Positions 11,760 through 22,640 of a DNA stretch of 64,000 bases are shown one piece after another. Location of the stretch: positions 248,001 through 312,000 of the forward strand of contig QNQO01005873.1 in assembly GCA_003290165.1 (NCBI GenBank). Reading direction: 5' to 3'. Origin of the DNA: Berberis thunbergii. Its lineage: Eukaryota > Streptophyta > Magnoliopsida > Ranunculales > Berberidaceae. A program made the translations under genes and the position numbers. Below the pieces are notes generated by a model, which made no database searches, was not told the origin of the DNA, and saw only the letters and a list, made by a program, of their open reading frames with translations. Numbering within the stretch: position 1 is the first letter of the stretch; each line of letters begins with the position of its first letter.

Positions 11760-12338
11760 CCCTATTTTAAAGTACCTACTCAAAAGTAGGGAGTCCTCCT
11801 TCTTGCCACCCTTTTACAATTTTCCATTAGTTGGCAAATGGAAAGTCAGTGCTAAATCTCCCTAAGTCGATTGCATTTGCTTTGGCCCAATCTTGAAATC
11901 ATTCGTCCTCTTATTGTACATGTTGCAAATGCTCATCAAGTTCTCATTTTGGGTAGGTGAGTGAGAGCCTGTAAGCTTTTCATAAACAAAGGCCCTAAAT
12001 AGCTTTTTAAATGGAGTGTCATCCATTATCCATTTTTAACTTTATAGCGCTCCCACTGGACTTGTGATACAATCCGCCATATGTCTACTGGCTGAGCTAG
12101 TACTCTAAGTGCCATTCTGTAATGTTGGTCTCGTGCTTTTTAAAAAAATTGATCATTTTATTGAAGTTTAATCGAAAATGATCTGGCTTCTTTGGGTCTT
12201 TATTTGCTCTTACTTTTGTTCTTTGTGCTTGGCGAGCTTCCTATAAAATAGGCTCTGCATGCCTCTTTCGAGGTGAGACTTTGCATGAAGATTTTGGTTG
12301 TGCAGCCTTTGAAACACTTTTTTTGGCCATTGTTGTAC
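11760..12338 (-). pseudogene. Second gene of the Mutator-like element (decayed, minus strand)
   Basis: The start codon is at 12330 (MAKKSVSKAAQPKSS), just after a splice acceptor (TTTTGCAG then GTACAACAATGG). Downstream pieces in several frames include FNKMINFFKKHETNITEWH, FKKLFRAFVYEKLTGSHS and FKIGPKQMQ...GDLALTFHLP. This resembles the region ahead of Ulp1-like protease domains in plant MULE-carried genes. No protease motif is left. It is convergent with the mudrA fragment, the arrangement of MuDR-type elements. A 5' exon is inferred at 16017 and above. Confidence 0.5.
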
Positions 12339-12375
12339 CTGCAAAACAGAAGAAAAAAATTAATTTGCTTATGAT

Positions 12376-12945
12376 ATTATTCAAGTTATTTCAGACATAT
12401 GCCTACCATCCAAATCTATGATAGGTATTGGATAATCTTTTGTCAGTGAGGTGTATTATAGCATGTCGGTCATTTAAAAGTTGAGCGTACTATACATTTT
12501 ATGGTAGGAATGGGTTGATAACCTTGGATTTTACCGAATTTTTGCTTATTTCTTCCAAAACCAGTGCCTACCATAAATTTCTATGGTGGGAACTAGTTTA
12601 GTCTTTGATAATGAGTTGTATTATATCATGCAAATCATTTAAAAATAGTGTTTGGCATACATTTTATTGTAGGCATTGAATGATAATCTTTGATTTCTTC
12701 AAATTTTTGCTTATTTATTCCAAAACCAGTGCCTACCACACAAATTTATGGTATGCACTGGTTCAATCTTTGATAATGAGTTGTATTGTGGCATGCAAAT
12801 CATTTAAAAGTTTTGTTACCATACATTTTATGGTAGCATGAACTGACAAACTTAGATTGCTTCATTTCTTTTTTCTTATTTCTTCCAAAACCAGTGTCTA
12901 CTATCTAAATCTATGGTAGATTGGTCAATCTTCGCCTATAGTGGT
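12376..12945. repeat. 165-bp tandem repeat with palindromic TGCCTACCAT core
   Basis: At least three and a half units. The phrase CCAAAACCAGTG recurs at 12555, 12720 and 12885, exactly 165 bases apart, and a related start occurs near 12395. Each unit holds TGCCTACCAT, a ~12-base spacer and ATGGTAGG, an imperfect hairpin. The array lies inside the inferred intron of the minus-strand MULE gene. Confidence 0.8.
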
Positions 12946-12994
12946 ATGCAAGCTACTATTTAACCCTGGAATCATGAGATCATTATCATCATCA

Positions 12995-14275
12995 TCAAAG
13001 GCCATTCCCGATATTTTCGGGGTCAACTACATGAATTTTGGTTCTCCAAGCAATGTGATCTTCCCACATATTCTCGCCTAATCCAAACCCAATGATATCT
13101 TCATTCACCGCTTTCATCCAAGTTTTCAACGGTCCTCCCCTCCGTCTACACCCTGCATTAACTTTCCAATTTAGACATTTTATAATTGGCGTCGTGCTTG
13201 GTCTCCTTCGCACATGACCAAACCAAGTTAAACGTCTTTTTATAATTTTGTCCTCTATGAGCGCTACACCTAAGTATCTCCTAATTCTTTCATTTCTAAT
13301 TTTATCCTTACGAGTTTTACCACACATCCACCTTAACATACGCATTTCTGCTACTGCCATTTTATGTGTATGTGTATGTTGTTCCGTAGTAGTTTTCATT
13401 TCTAATTTTATCCTTACGAGTTTTACATCTACACCTTCGATCTTAATTGCATTACTTCTCCCTCGTGGTTCACAACCAAATTTGCACACTAGATACTCCG
13501 TTTTCGAACGGCTAATTCTAAAACCTTCACTCTCTAAAGTCGCCTGCCACATATCTAATTTCTGACCTAAACCTGCACTAGTCTCATCAGTTAAGAGAAT
13601 ATCATCTGCAAATAGCATGCACCAAGGTACATCTTCTTGCAGATGTTTCTTCAACTCATCCATGACCAAAGCAAAGAGATATGGACTTAATGTCAACCCT
13701 TGATGTAGTCCTAATGATACTGAAAATTCACTGGACATCCCACCTACTGTGCGAACACTTGTTACAGCCCCTTCATACATATCCTTAATGATATCGACAT
13801 AACATTGAGACACTTTCTTCCTTTCAAGCACCCAACAAATTAACTCCCTGGGGACCCTATCATATTCTTTCCCCAGATCAATAAAAACCATATGCAAACT
13901 CTTACGTGCCTCTCGGTATTTTGTTATAGTTTGCCTAAGCAGAAAGATGACCTCTGTAGTAAACCTACCCGACATAAATCCAAATTGATTTTTCGAAATC
14001 GTGGTTAAAATTCTAAGTCTTCGTTCTATAACCCTCTCCCAAAGGTTCATCGTATGACTCATAAGCTTTATCCCTCTATAGTTCGAGCAACTCTGGATAT
14101 CCCCTTTGTTTTTATAAATTGGTACCACAATGCTATGCCTCCATGAATCTGGGATTTTTCTAGTTTCCAAAATCCTATAAAAGAGATTAGTTAGCCATTG
14201 AATCCCAACTTCTCCCAGACATTTCCATGCTTCAATTGGTATATCATTCGGTTCAACAGCATTCCCTGTCTTCAT
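12995..14275 (-). pseudogene. LINE reverse transcriptase and C-terminal domain
   Basis: Open for 426 codons. RT motifs in order: PNDIPIEAWK, YRGIKLMSHTMNLWERVIE, FGFMSGRFTTEVIF, FIDLGKEYDRVPRE (first catalytic Asp), LGLHQGLTLSPYLFALVMDE and CMLFADDILL (catalytic FADD intact). After EGVDVKLVRIKLEMK the usual stretch of roughly 75 residues is missing and the protein jumps to HKMAVAEMRMLRWMCGKTRK and on to TWFGHVRRRP, the usual RTE tail. The long open frame suggests a moderately young insertion, but the deletion makes activity doubtful. Confidence 0.88.
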
Positions 14276-15720
14276 TTTTTTAAAGCTTCTCTCACTTCTG
14301 TGGCACTAACTCTGCGATGGAACATATGATATCTCCCTTCCTGTGAAGCATACCCCTCCAAGTTTAACTCCCCTACATGTGTTCCATTGAGTAGGTTCCA
14401 AAAGTAATCATTCCATCAATCTAAAATAGTTTTATCCTGCATTAAAACTCTTTCATCCTCATGCTTAACGCACTTAACATGACTCAAGTCCCTAGTTTTT
14501 CCTTCTCTAGTTTTAGCTATCTTGAAAATATCCTTCTCCCCTTCCTTTGTACCTAGCCTATTATAAAGATCATCATATGCTCTCTTCTTAGCTTCCTTTA
14601 CTGCTTTACTACTCAACTTCTTAGTTTGCTTATAAAGCTCATAAGAATCTAGGCACCTATCTTTTTGCTACTCCTTAAAACATCTTTTCTTTTTCGCAAT
14701 GGTTTGTTGCACATCAGCGTTCCACCACCATGTATCCTTACCATATAAACCTCCTCTTTTGGCTTCTCCTAACTTTTCCTTCGCACATATTCTTATTCGA
14801 TTTGCCAAATGTTCAAAAAGATCCGCTCTACTAGTCCTATCATTTGGTTGAGATTCTCCCAACCCTTTGAAACTGACTGACCACCCAAAATCTTCTTTCT
14901 AAATTTTTGGCACATATCTCCCTGTAAGGTCCACCACTTAGTTCTCGGTCTAACCTGTTCTATAGCAATACGACCCCTACTCTTAAGACAAAAATCGAAA
15001 ACTAACAGCCTATGTTGGTTTGTCAGATACTCCCCTGGTATAACCTTACAATTTTTGCACCTACCTAAATCGTGTCTCCTAACAAGAAAATAATCAAATT
15101 GACTTCTATTGCGCCCACTCGCAAATGTCACCAAGTGATCTTCCCTCTTCTTATAAAAAATATTTACGATACCAAAATCCTGAGCTAAAACAAAATCTAT
15201 AATAGAAATCCCTGTAGTGTTTCGATCCCCAAATCCTTGACCTCCATGTACCCTCTCATACCCAACTCTATTCTTACCAACATGACCATTCAAATCCCCG
15301 CCTAGGAAGACCCTATCGGAAGAAGAAATTCCAAGAACTAACTCCTCTAAATAGTCCCAAAATTCCTTCTTAGTCTCCTCGTCCAAACCCACTTGGGGTG
15401 CATACGCACTAATAACATGTACTATCTCTAGTTTTAAAGCTAATTTAATACTTATGATTCTATCCCCAAACCTCCTAACGTCGACTAATGCATCCTTAAA
15501 AACTTTATCTACCAATATTCCCACCCCGTTCCTACTTCCATCTTTACCAGAATAGAAGAGTTTGAACCTTCCTCCTAAATCTTTAGCCTTGTTCCCCTTC
15601 GATTTTGTCTTTTGAAGGCAAATTATGTTTACTTTCCTCCTACACAGGGCATCTATAATTCTATTGTCTTACCCGTCAAGGTTCCTATGTTTCAAGAGGC
15701 TAATCTAATCATTATATCTC
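14276..15720 (-). pseudogene. LINE APE-type endonuclease and linker
   Basis: The longest piece (15524-14793) reads HVISAYAPQVGLDEETK, GGDLNGHVGKNRVGYE, FGDRNTTGISIIDFVL, and later SQFDYFLVRR. These are AP-endonuclease motifs of RTE LINEs, which nick target DNA. Upstream, in other frames, NIGTLTGK and ICLQKTKSK extend the domain to about 15720, where a W-to-stop change (LAS*NIGTL) occurs. The FDY motif is IDY in most relatives. The linker to the RT (14792-14276) is broken by stops. Confidence 0.85.
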
Positions 15721-16016
15721 TAGCTCTAACTCAGACTAGCTTCTTTACACGCCCCCGTCCAGAATGGTGCGAGAACCCTTGCCTATTTAACACTACAGTC
15801 GCGCGCCGCTGCAACACGCCTTGCTCATTTGTCTCACACCCGAGCGTAGGTGCAACGCGTCGCTTATAGCGGGAGACGCCCTATCCTTCTACATTAATCT
15901 TTTTGAACCAAATTCCATGAAAAGGGATGTGATGGGTTTTTACAGTTGGCTATCACTAATAACATGCACTATCTCTAAAATCATGAGATAAATAAAGAAA
16001 TTGATTTCAATCTTAC

Positions 16017-16190
16017 CTCAAACTTGAATGTTGTGTTGAAGATGTTAAAATCGTGTGAGAGGTCGTTTGAGATAGACAAAAAGTGAAATAGTTTTCAAAG
16101 CTTTTTGTATGCAACGGTTCGAAAGGAATGTGAGAAAGATAAGGCGGTTTTGTTCTTTTTTGTGGGTTTATTTAGGGAGCATGTGTGGCT
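16017..16190 (-). other. Inferred 5' exon and promoter of the MULE second gene
   Basis: On the minus strand the exon would end with TTTGAG before a donor GTAAGA at 16016, which pairs with the acceptor at 12339. Without the LINE this intron would be about 670 bases, mostly the 165-bp repeat. A TATA-like CTAAATAAAC lies at about 16165. This is inference from splice signals only. Confidence 0.35.
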
Positions 16191-16286
16191 TACCAATTTT
16201 ACCATAAAATGCTTGTGGGTCTTCCAAGGTTAGTGGAAACGTTTCTCGTCACCAAAGTCCCATTGCCCTTTTTTGTTTCTTTTTAG

Positions 16287-17811
16287 GCAGTGACGTTTGA
16301 CATTACCATTTCCACTCCTTGACATCACCACCCTCAACCTACTATTTATCACCACAGCTATAAAAATGTTTACCCTCATATCTTCATTTTTTTTCGCTGT
16401 AACTTATTATCAATGGGAAGGAAGCTAGCGACACTACCGCCTGCTTAAGGATGATAGTGGAGCGAATTTATACGGATACTCTCCTCGAATGGGGGAATTT
16501 GGATTTATTTTTACAAATATTTGTCTGGATTCAGGGATCCAAATCCTATCCATCCCGAATTCGAGGCAAATACCAATTTGGTCATATCTGCCACATCAAT
16601 ATCCGTTTATGTAGATTATTTTACAAAAATACCCTTATTCCCATAATAAATAATAAAACCCTAAATCTAAACAGTACATCTTCAACCACGCCTCTCCTTC
16701 CACTTTCCAACAGACCGTTTCTCCTAGTCTTCTTCTTCTTCTGAAGTTTTTTCCCCTCCAACAAGACCACTTCTTCACCACCACCATCGCCACCACATAC
16801 AGGTGGTTTCTTCCACTCTTAATCAACCATCATGTCTTCAGGTATTCGATCCCCATCTCAATCAAGTGTTTCGATTCAATCTGAACTTTCTTTCCTTCAG
16901 GACTCCCGTCCCTGTTGCATTTTCTCACGGACTGGTCAACTCACCCGATTCCAACAAGTCACTTGTTGTCTACAACCTTTTTATTCAAAAGGAGTAGCTA
17001 CAAGTTGAAGGAGAAACAACAGTGCCATGAACAAAGATGAAAAGAAGAAGGTGCTTTGTGATTGTGGGAAATTTGCTCTTCGGGATTTTGGGTATGGAAA
17101 ATTTGGCTCTGTGGGTTTTTGCTCTGTGATTGTTTTCGAAGTTGTATGTGCTACTGCGTTTTCGGGTTCTTCTTCTTGAGGATAATTCTAGTACCACTGG
17201 ATCTCACAAATTGGGTCGATTTAGAAGAGAATTTTTATTAATCTGGTTTTTTTTTTCTTACTTCGGTTAAATATGGTGGTGGCAGATATCCGCCAATTTG
17301 ATCGATTCGAGAATGGTTTTAAAAAAATATGATAAATAATTATCGAGGCGGAGCGCGGAAATGGATTTGCCCAAATCTATCCCATTGTCATCTCTACGTC
17401 TGCCACTCTCTTCTCCTTTACAATCTTGCAGCTAAAAATGAGATATTGAAAGTTATTCTCGCGAGGCTAAAATTTTCTTCGATCTCACAACTTGGGTTGC
17501 GATAGAGAAACCTGATCCCACAAGATCTAGCAACCCTATCTACGAGATCGAATAGAGAGATACAAGAAGAGAGAAGCAGATAAATAAGAGATGAGGAAAT
17601 AAATAAGAATGGCGAGATGGCTTGTAAGGCGAACGACCAACAGGGGTGGCAGTGTTGCGTTGTTACTGTTATTCTTCTTTTCTACGAGAAGAATAATGAG
17701 AAGAGATGATGAGATAAAGAAAAGGAAAAAAAAGTTCTATAGATGTGGTATGAAATAGTAGGTTAGCACGGTGGTATCAAAATTGAAAAGTGGTGGTGTC
17801 AAAAAGTCATT
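16287..17811. mobile_element. Unclassified ~1.5-kb terminal-inverted-repeat element
   Basis: About 65 bases at 16287-16353 match the reverse complement of 17745-17811, sharing GTAGGTTGAGGG/GTAGGTTAGCAC and the AGTGG..GTGG pattern at roughly 75% by eye. The interior has a gene-like stretch (CCCTAAATC leader, pyrimidine-rich, ATG at 16830) but no recognisable protein. No clear target duplication was found. It could be a Mutator-like non-autonomous element. Confidence 0.45.
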
Positions 17812-18115
17812 ACCTTCTCTTTAATCGATTTTTGTTTTTACCTCCAAACCCCTAAAGTCGCTTCAGACTCTAGAAAGATGAGAAGAAAAGGAGAAAAGGA
17901 GAAGCAGTAAGAGAGATGAAAGGGAATGACAGAACTGGGTACCTACTTGGTGGTCGGTATGAGTTGTTGCTATTGTTGCTACTCGTACCCCACTGGCCTC
18001 TTTTCAGTTATTTTTCTTCTTGACTTTATTTCCCTTTTGTTCTTCTTCTTCTCTCTTTAATTTTTCTTTTTCGCTATTCCATTATGTAATTTATAATTTC
18101 AAGATTTGATGAATT

Positions 18116-18147
<32 letters not shown>

Positions 18148-18301
18148 ATTTCATACACATATATATAGTGGCATGTGAGTGGTGATAAAAAGGTTGCATG
18201 CCTTTATAATTGGCTAGTGCCAATGAATTAAAGGGGTCTATACCAATATGTGTAATTAAAAGGTTTTATGCCTCTAAATGTTTCCAATTTACATGTTGCT
18301 T
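17812..18301. other. AT-rich spacer with pyrimidine and purine runs
   Basis: No gene seen. It contains (TTTTTA)n-type runs at about 18115-18150. Confidence 0.4.
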
Positions 18302-19584
18302 AAATTATCATTCGGAAAATGATTTTGAAGGCATATTTTTTCACAAAATAAATCATTTAGATATCGTAGTTGATGTAATGGCTAATTGATGCATATTTTT
18401 ATACTTTTATTACCAACAATGACTCTTTTACTAATCCAGGTAAATTTATAAAGTTATAGAACATTTTTACCCTTCTTAAACAAATAAAAAACATAATTTT
18501 ATACTTTTATGACCAATAAAGACTCTTTTATTAATAATTCTATTTTATTTATCCTTACCCACCCCTTCCACCCCATGTCGTTGATAGGTATAGATATTAA
18601 TGATTCTAATTATGAACAACCAATTATAAGTTTTTTATAAGTTTCCATTGACTGACAAGTTAATCAAATTATTATATTAAGATTTGGTAAATTTTTCATA
18701 ATGTAATTAATGATGATTAGAAATTTGGTTTTAATTATTTAATAAAATTAATTTGATTAACTTGTCAAAATTTTGACTAGAAAAAGTTTGCAGGAGCCCG
18801 TGCATTACCTTTCTTAATGATGATTAGAAATTTGACTATAATTATCATTGCTTCTTATTTCATAATGTAGTTAATAAAATTAAATTTTTCACTATCGAAA
18901 TTCGATTTCCTATTTTTCAATGCATGGGGTACCTGTAAAGTAATATATTTTATTCTCTATCATTACGCAAGTTATCTACCACAGAACATGATCATAGCCT
19001 CAGAGGTAAAATGGGAACCAATATTGAATAAGATAATTTCATATAAATTAAATAGTGACAGAGAATTGAAGCAAAAAAAAAAGTTGTTTTTCAAACTTAG
19101 ATATACTTTCACAACCAGTCAAATCAAACACATTCAAAAGGACAAAACATTTAAGAATAAAAAAAATGTTAACATGAAAATATTAATGTAGTCATTTGTA
19201 GCTAACAAATGTCATAAAATAATTGTTCAAGCTACAATTAAAAGACAACAACATCATCATCAAAGCACATTCCCGAGATTTTCGGGAATTAAAAGACAAG
19301 ATAACATTAAAAAAAAAAGTAATGATTAATGGGGTAGGAGGGACTAAGGGTTAAAAAATTAAAATTATTAATAGAAGAGTCCTTGTTGGCCACAAAAGTA
19401 TAAAATTAGGTTTCTGTTGTTTAGAAAGGGTAAATATGTCCTATAAGTTTATGAGTTTATATGTGTTAATGAAATAGTCTTTGTTTGTCAAAGTAGACAC
19501 AAATTCGCCATTACATCAACTACGGTATCTAAATTGTCTATTTTGTAAAAAATAGGTTTTAAAAGTCATTTTTCGATTATAAAT
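18302..19584. mobile_element. Non-autonomous element with ~260-bp terminal inverted repeats
   Basis: The left arm 18302-18575 matches the reverse complement of 19327-19584 over almost its whole length, for example CGTAGTTGATGTAATGGC on the left against CGCCATTACATCAACTACGG on the right. Each arm holds two ~100-base subrepeats around TTATACTTTTATnACCAA. The centre (18590-19320) is AT-rich with a second, smaller inverted repeat (TGACAAGTTAATCAAATT at about 18653 and its complement at about 18755). There is no transposase. Long arms suggest a Mutator-like origin, but no target duplication could be confirmed. Confidence 0.7.
19249..19286 (-). mobile_element. 38-bp 3' stub of the RTE LINE family
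   Basis: CATCATCATCAAAGCACATT followed by CCCGAGATTTTCGGG matches the 3' tail of the LINE at 12981. It is flanked by a 13-bp duplication AATTAAAAGACAA at 19236-19248 and 19287-19299. This is a near-total 5' truncation of the same LINE family. Confidence 0.9.
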
Positions 19585-19959
19585 TGATTATTTTACTAGT
19601 ATGTATGATTTGAGTTTTTTCCAGTTACTTCTCGAGTAATCGGTTGACTCGATAATGGGTCCTCGACCCAGTCATTATAGAGTACCAAGTAAACTACCCA
19701 GATTATAAATAGACCTATAAATGGAACAGATTAGCATGTATCTCATCCGATAAAGAAAAAAGCAATCCCACTCGATAGGACAGAATATCAATGATTCACA
19801 AGTCTTGGGTTTAAACCCTATTAGGTTTTGGGATACAATAAAACTTTGCTCGCCATTTAAAAAACCTTTAATTTTTTCAACAAAATATGAATGACTTAAT
19901 CGAGCTAGCATCTTTAGGAAATGCATTTTTATTTTATTTTTATGATAAACCAACTTGCA
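19585..19959. other. AT-rich spacer
   Basis: No convincing gene. A minus-strand open stretch (19675-20028) has its N-terminal part in the RNase H remnant described next; the rest is unassigned. Confidence 0.3.
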
Positions 19960-20460
19960 TTCATTGAAAAGAGGATAAGCAGCCATAGCAACAATTGTTT
20001 GGGTTAAGTTATGTGCCTCCAATTTCAAAATTTTATAAACATACTAAAAATATAAATTGTTTTGCAAGTCTAGCTCTTAAGAAGAAATAAATAGTGATAG
20101 TAACTAGCTAATATGGTCCCTGAAACCTTGGAAGACTGAAATCACATTTTGGCTATCCATATAGATCATAGCATATTCCTAGTGGTCATTTTTAGACCAT
20201 GGAACGTCAGCAACACCAGCTAGGAATTTTGGTTCAAACCTAGACTTGATTCAGGTATCAAAAATCCCACCAAATTCAGACATGTACTGTCCTTATGTGT
20301 CTTTGACCAATAGTCCAAAAGTTTATGAATTCCAATGGAAAGAAAACCTAGACTTGCATCAGCATAAACATTCATCCTTTTTGGATTGTTGTTCCTCTCT
20401 CCATAGTCATTGTGTTCTACCGTATGTTTCAATGGAGTTATCACAAAAGGGACATTGAGG
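19960..20460 (-). pseudogene. Decayed RNase H-like (RVT_3-type) domain
   Basis: Minus-strand pieces fall in RNase H order: NVYADASLG (first acidic strand) near 20380, YMDSQNVISVF (second, like ESDSLNVI) near 20160 and LEAHNLTQTIVAMA (like the AHxLAQ end motif) near 20000. The pieces are in different frames. Such domains occur in LINE-derived plant genes. Identity is tentative because only short motifs remain. Confidence 0.4.
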
Positions 20461-21184
20461 GGGAACCTACATGTGATGGTTTCAAAGGGTTTTCTCTATA
20501 AAAATATTATTTGTGAATTAGAGCAAAACAAATATTGGGTAAGGTTTGTAAAATCAATATATAAGTTGAGTAGAACGAAATTGTAAAAATGTATGATTGA
20601 ATTATAAAGTCGTGCATAATAGATTCTAAAGGATCGGTGAATTTAGATCTTTCAAATGTGATCATGAAGACTCAAATCAAGTCATGCGCTAGTCAAAGTC
20701 AACCAATTACGAAGTCAATTCAAGAAACGGAGTTTAAAATATGAATGTCGGTCAAGCATTCTCAAAACTTGAAAAAGACAGGTCCAAGATTGTTGAAGTC
20801 CAAAAAGGTGGACCTAGAAAAGTTATGGGGTAAATGAAGTCTAGGAAAAAATAGTTTATGAATGATTTGGAAGTAAAATATTTTAGAAAACCAAATCAAA
20901 TTTGAATTTGGGATGCCCTTTCCCATGAGAATAGATATTCTCTTTTGAAGATGATAGTCCTGTCCTTCTGCAAGGTTTACCCTTCAGTGACCTTTGTAAC
21001 GTCTTGTCAGTCCGCTAAACGATCCGCAAGCGCAACCCACATTCACGTCAAGGCCAGGACCAGTTTCTCTCCGTCAGCAGTTAGTTTGCTTTAAGTTGTT
21101 TGTTTCCATTTCCATAGTCATTATTGAGTTTTAGTTCTTAAAAAGCCTACGTGATTAACAATTGTTTAAGAAATAAAGGAAAAA
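20461..21184. other. Unassigned intergenic sequence
   Basis: No gene, repeat or known element recognised on either strand. Confidence 0.3.
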
Positions 21185-22075
21185 TTACGAAAAACAAACT
21201 CTATTGATTATCGGAAAGATGTAACAACAAGCACCTTGAGGTAGATACAAAAGATTACATATTGTGAACGCCTTAAGGCAAATACAAAGACTGAGCACTA
21301 TAAGCGTCTGAATATAGTCTAAACTAAAGTAAAATACTAGCTTAGACAATTTTGCTATGGACAACGTCTGCCAAAGACTTGCAAACCCTCTGATGTGAGC
21401 AATATGCAAGTGACAACAAAGGTTAAAATATAAGAGTTGCTCAACCCGTTTCGAAGACAACAACAAAGTGTGAGTAGGGATTTAAAGGACTGAGCAGTCA
21501 GATTGATCCGCACACCACTTCGAGGATACGCTCTCCTTACAGCGTTGTAGACCTCACGACTAGCTGCTGATTTCCTCAATAGACAATCCAACTTCTTAAA
21601 AAGGCTTAGAAGAAGGAAGATGAGGATGGCCACAAGCAGCGACGTAGTTACGATCTCACAGCAACGTCAAGAGATAACATTTTTCCCATATGTGATGGCA
21701 AGTGTGATTGAGAACTACCACACTCGGAGACACCGTACATCAACCAACACTTCGATCAACTATCGGTCAGCAACGAGATCTGAGCACATGAAGACACAAG
21801 TGGAATAGTGTAACAACAAGGCATCTCCCTTGGTAAAAAAATTGTGCTACTTCTTCGCGAAATGAGAAGAAATTACGAGATCTCAGCAAATCAACTACAT
21901 GCTCAATCATATCAGGCGACCACGCATAACGACAACTATTTAGGAGTCTGACCTTTGAAAATGTCAGAACATTCGGAGACTCCAGAGACAGAGAATCAAA
22001 TTCAGCCTTTGGAAAACCCAAAGCATTTTCCTCAGCCTTTGAAAAATCCAAATCATCTTTTTCAAGCAAGAACAT
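21185..22075 (-). pseudogene. Minus-strand ORF region before a purine tract (possible Tat antisense gene)
   Basis: Two open pieces (22075-21767 and 21633-21355) on the minus strand, with a TATA-like TATATAATGG at 22127-22136 upstream. The position, antisense and just before a GAGGGGGAGTAAT purine tract at 22279-22293, is the same as for the aORFs. I see no clear residue-level match to copies A-H, so this may be a different Tat subfamily. Function unknown. Confidence 0.35.
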
Positions 22076-22278
22076 TACAGAAGATAAGCGCTATGAAAGA
22101 TAGTGCCTACAATGACTGGAACACACCATTATATAGACACGATGGTTTACCAAGTGGGTACTCAAGCATTAACTGCCAAACACTGAATACCGTACGGGAA
22201 ACTGGAAGATGACGGTTCCCAAGGAAACTGCAAAGATGATGTTAATCAATTAATGGCGTTGCACGCAATCCCATCAAT

Positions 22279-22640
22279 TGAGGGGGAGTAATCGATACTC
22301 TACCATCAAGCAACCTATGTCGTACGCGTGTCACCGCGCAATCTATGTCGTACATGCAACGCACCATGCAGGAAACCCTAGCCCTTTCTCTGTGGGCCCA
22401 TGGGAGCAACCTTATATTCAAATAACACTCTATCACATGCATGGCACGAGCACTAGAGATATTAGTCAACCGTGACATACAGATTATACCTTTAGATCAC
22501 CAAATAATTTAAGGTAACTTCATCCACTCCATGCAACATGCTAATGGATTAAGTTCGCATGCCCCCTAGCAAGCGTAACTTCTATTCAAACTAGCCAAGC
22601 TTAGTCAGCCAAGACTAATTACGATGGCTTATGATTCACC
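22279..22640 (+). repeat. Purine tract and probable diverged 3' LTR remnant
   Basis: ATTGAGGGGGAGTAAT followed by CGATACTCTACC resembles the purine-tract/LTR junctions elsewhere in the window. A downstream end of the LTR cannot be fixed before the tandem repeats begin. Confidence 0.35.

Larger units (their letters stand above)
12981..15978 (-). mobile_element. RTE-type LINE (non-LTR retrotransposon)
   Basis: 2,998-bp minus-strand element bounded by an 11-bp target duplication AATCATGAGAT at 12970-12980 and 15979-15989. The 3' end carries a (GATGAT)n-like tail, as is usual for the RTE clade. It encodes an APE-type endonuclease and a reverse transcriptase with an intact FADD. It sits in the intron of the minus-strand MULE gene. 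The 5' end is truncated or rearranged, and the RT C-terminal half has an internal deletion patched by a 33-bp duplicate. Confidence 0.92.

Noticed and set aside
18790..18815. GCCCGTGCATTAC as a Helitron 3' hairpin
   Set aside because: No complementary arm, no CTRR terminus and no empty site to compare with.
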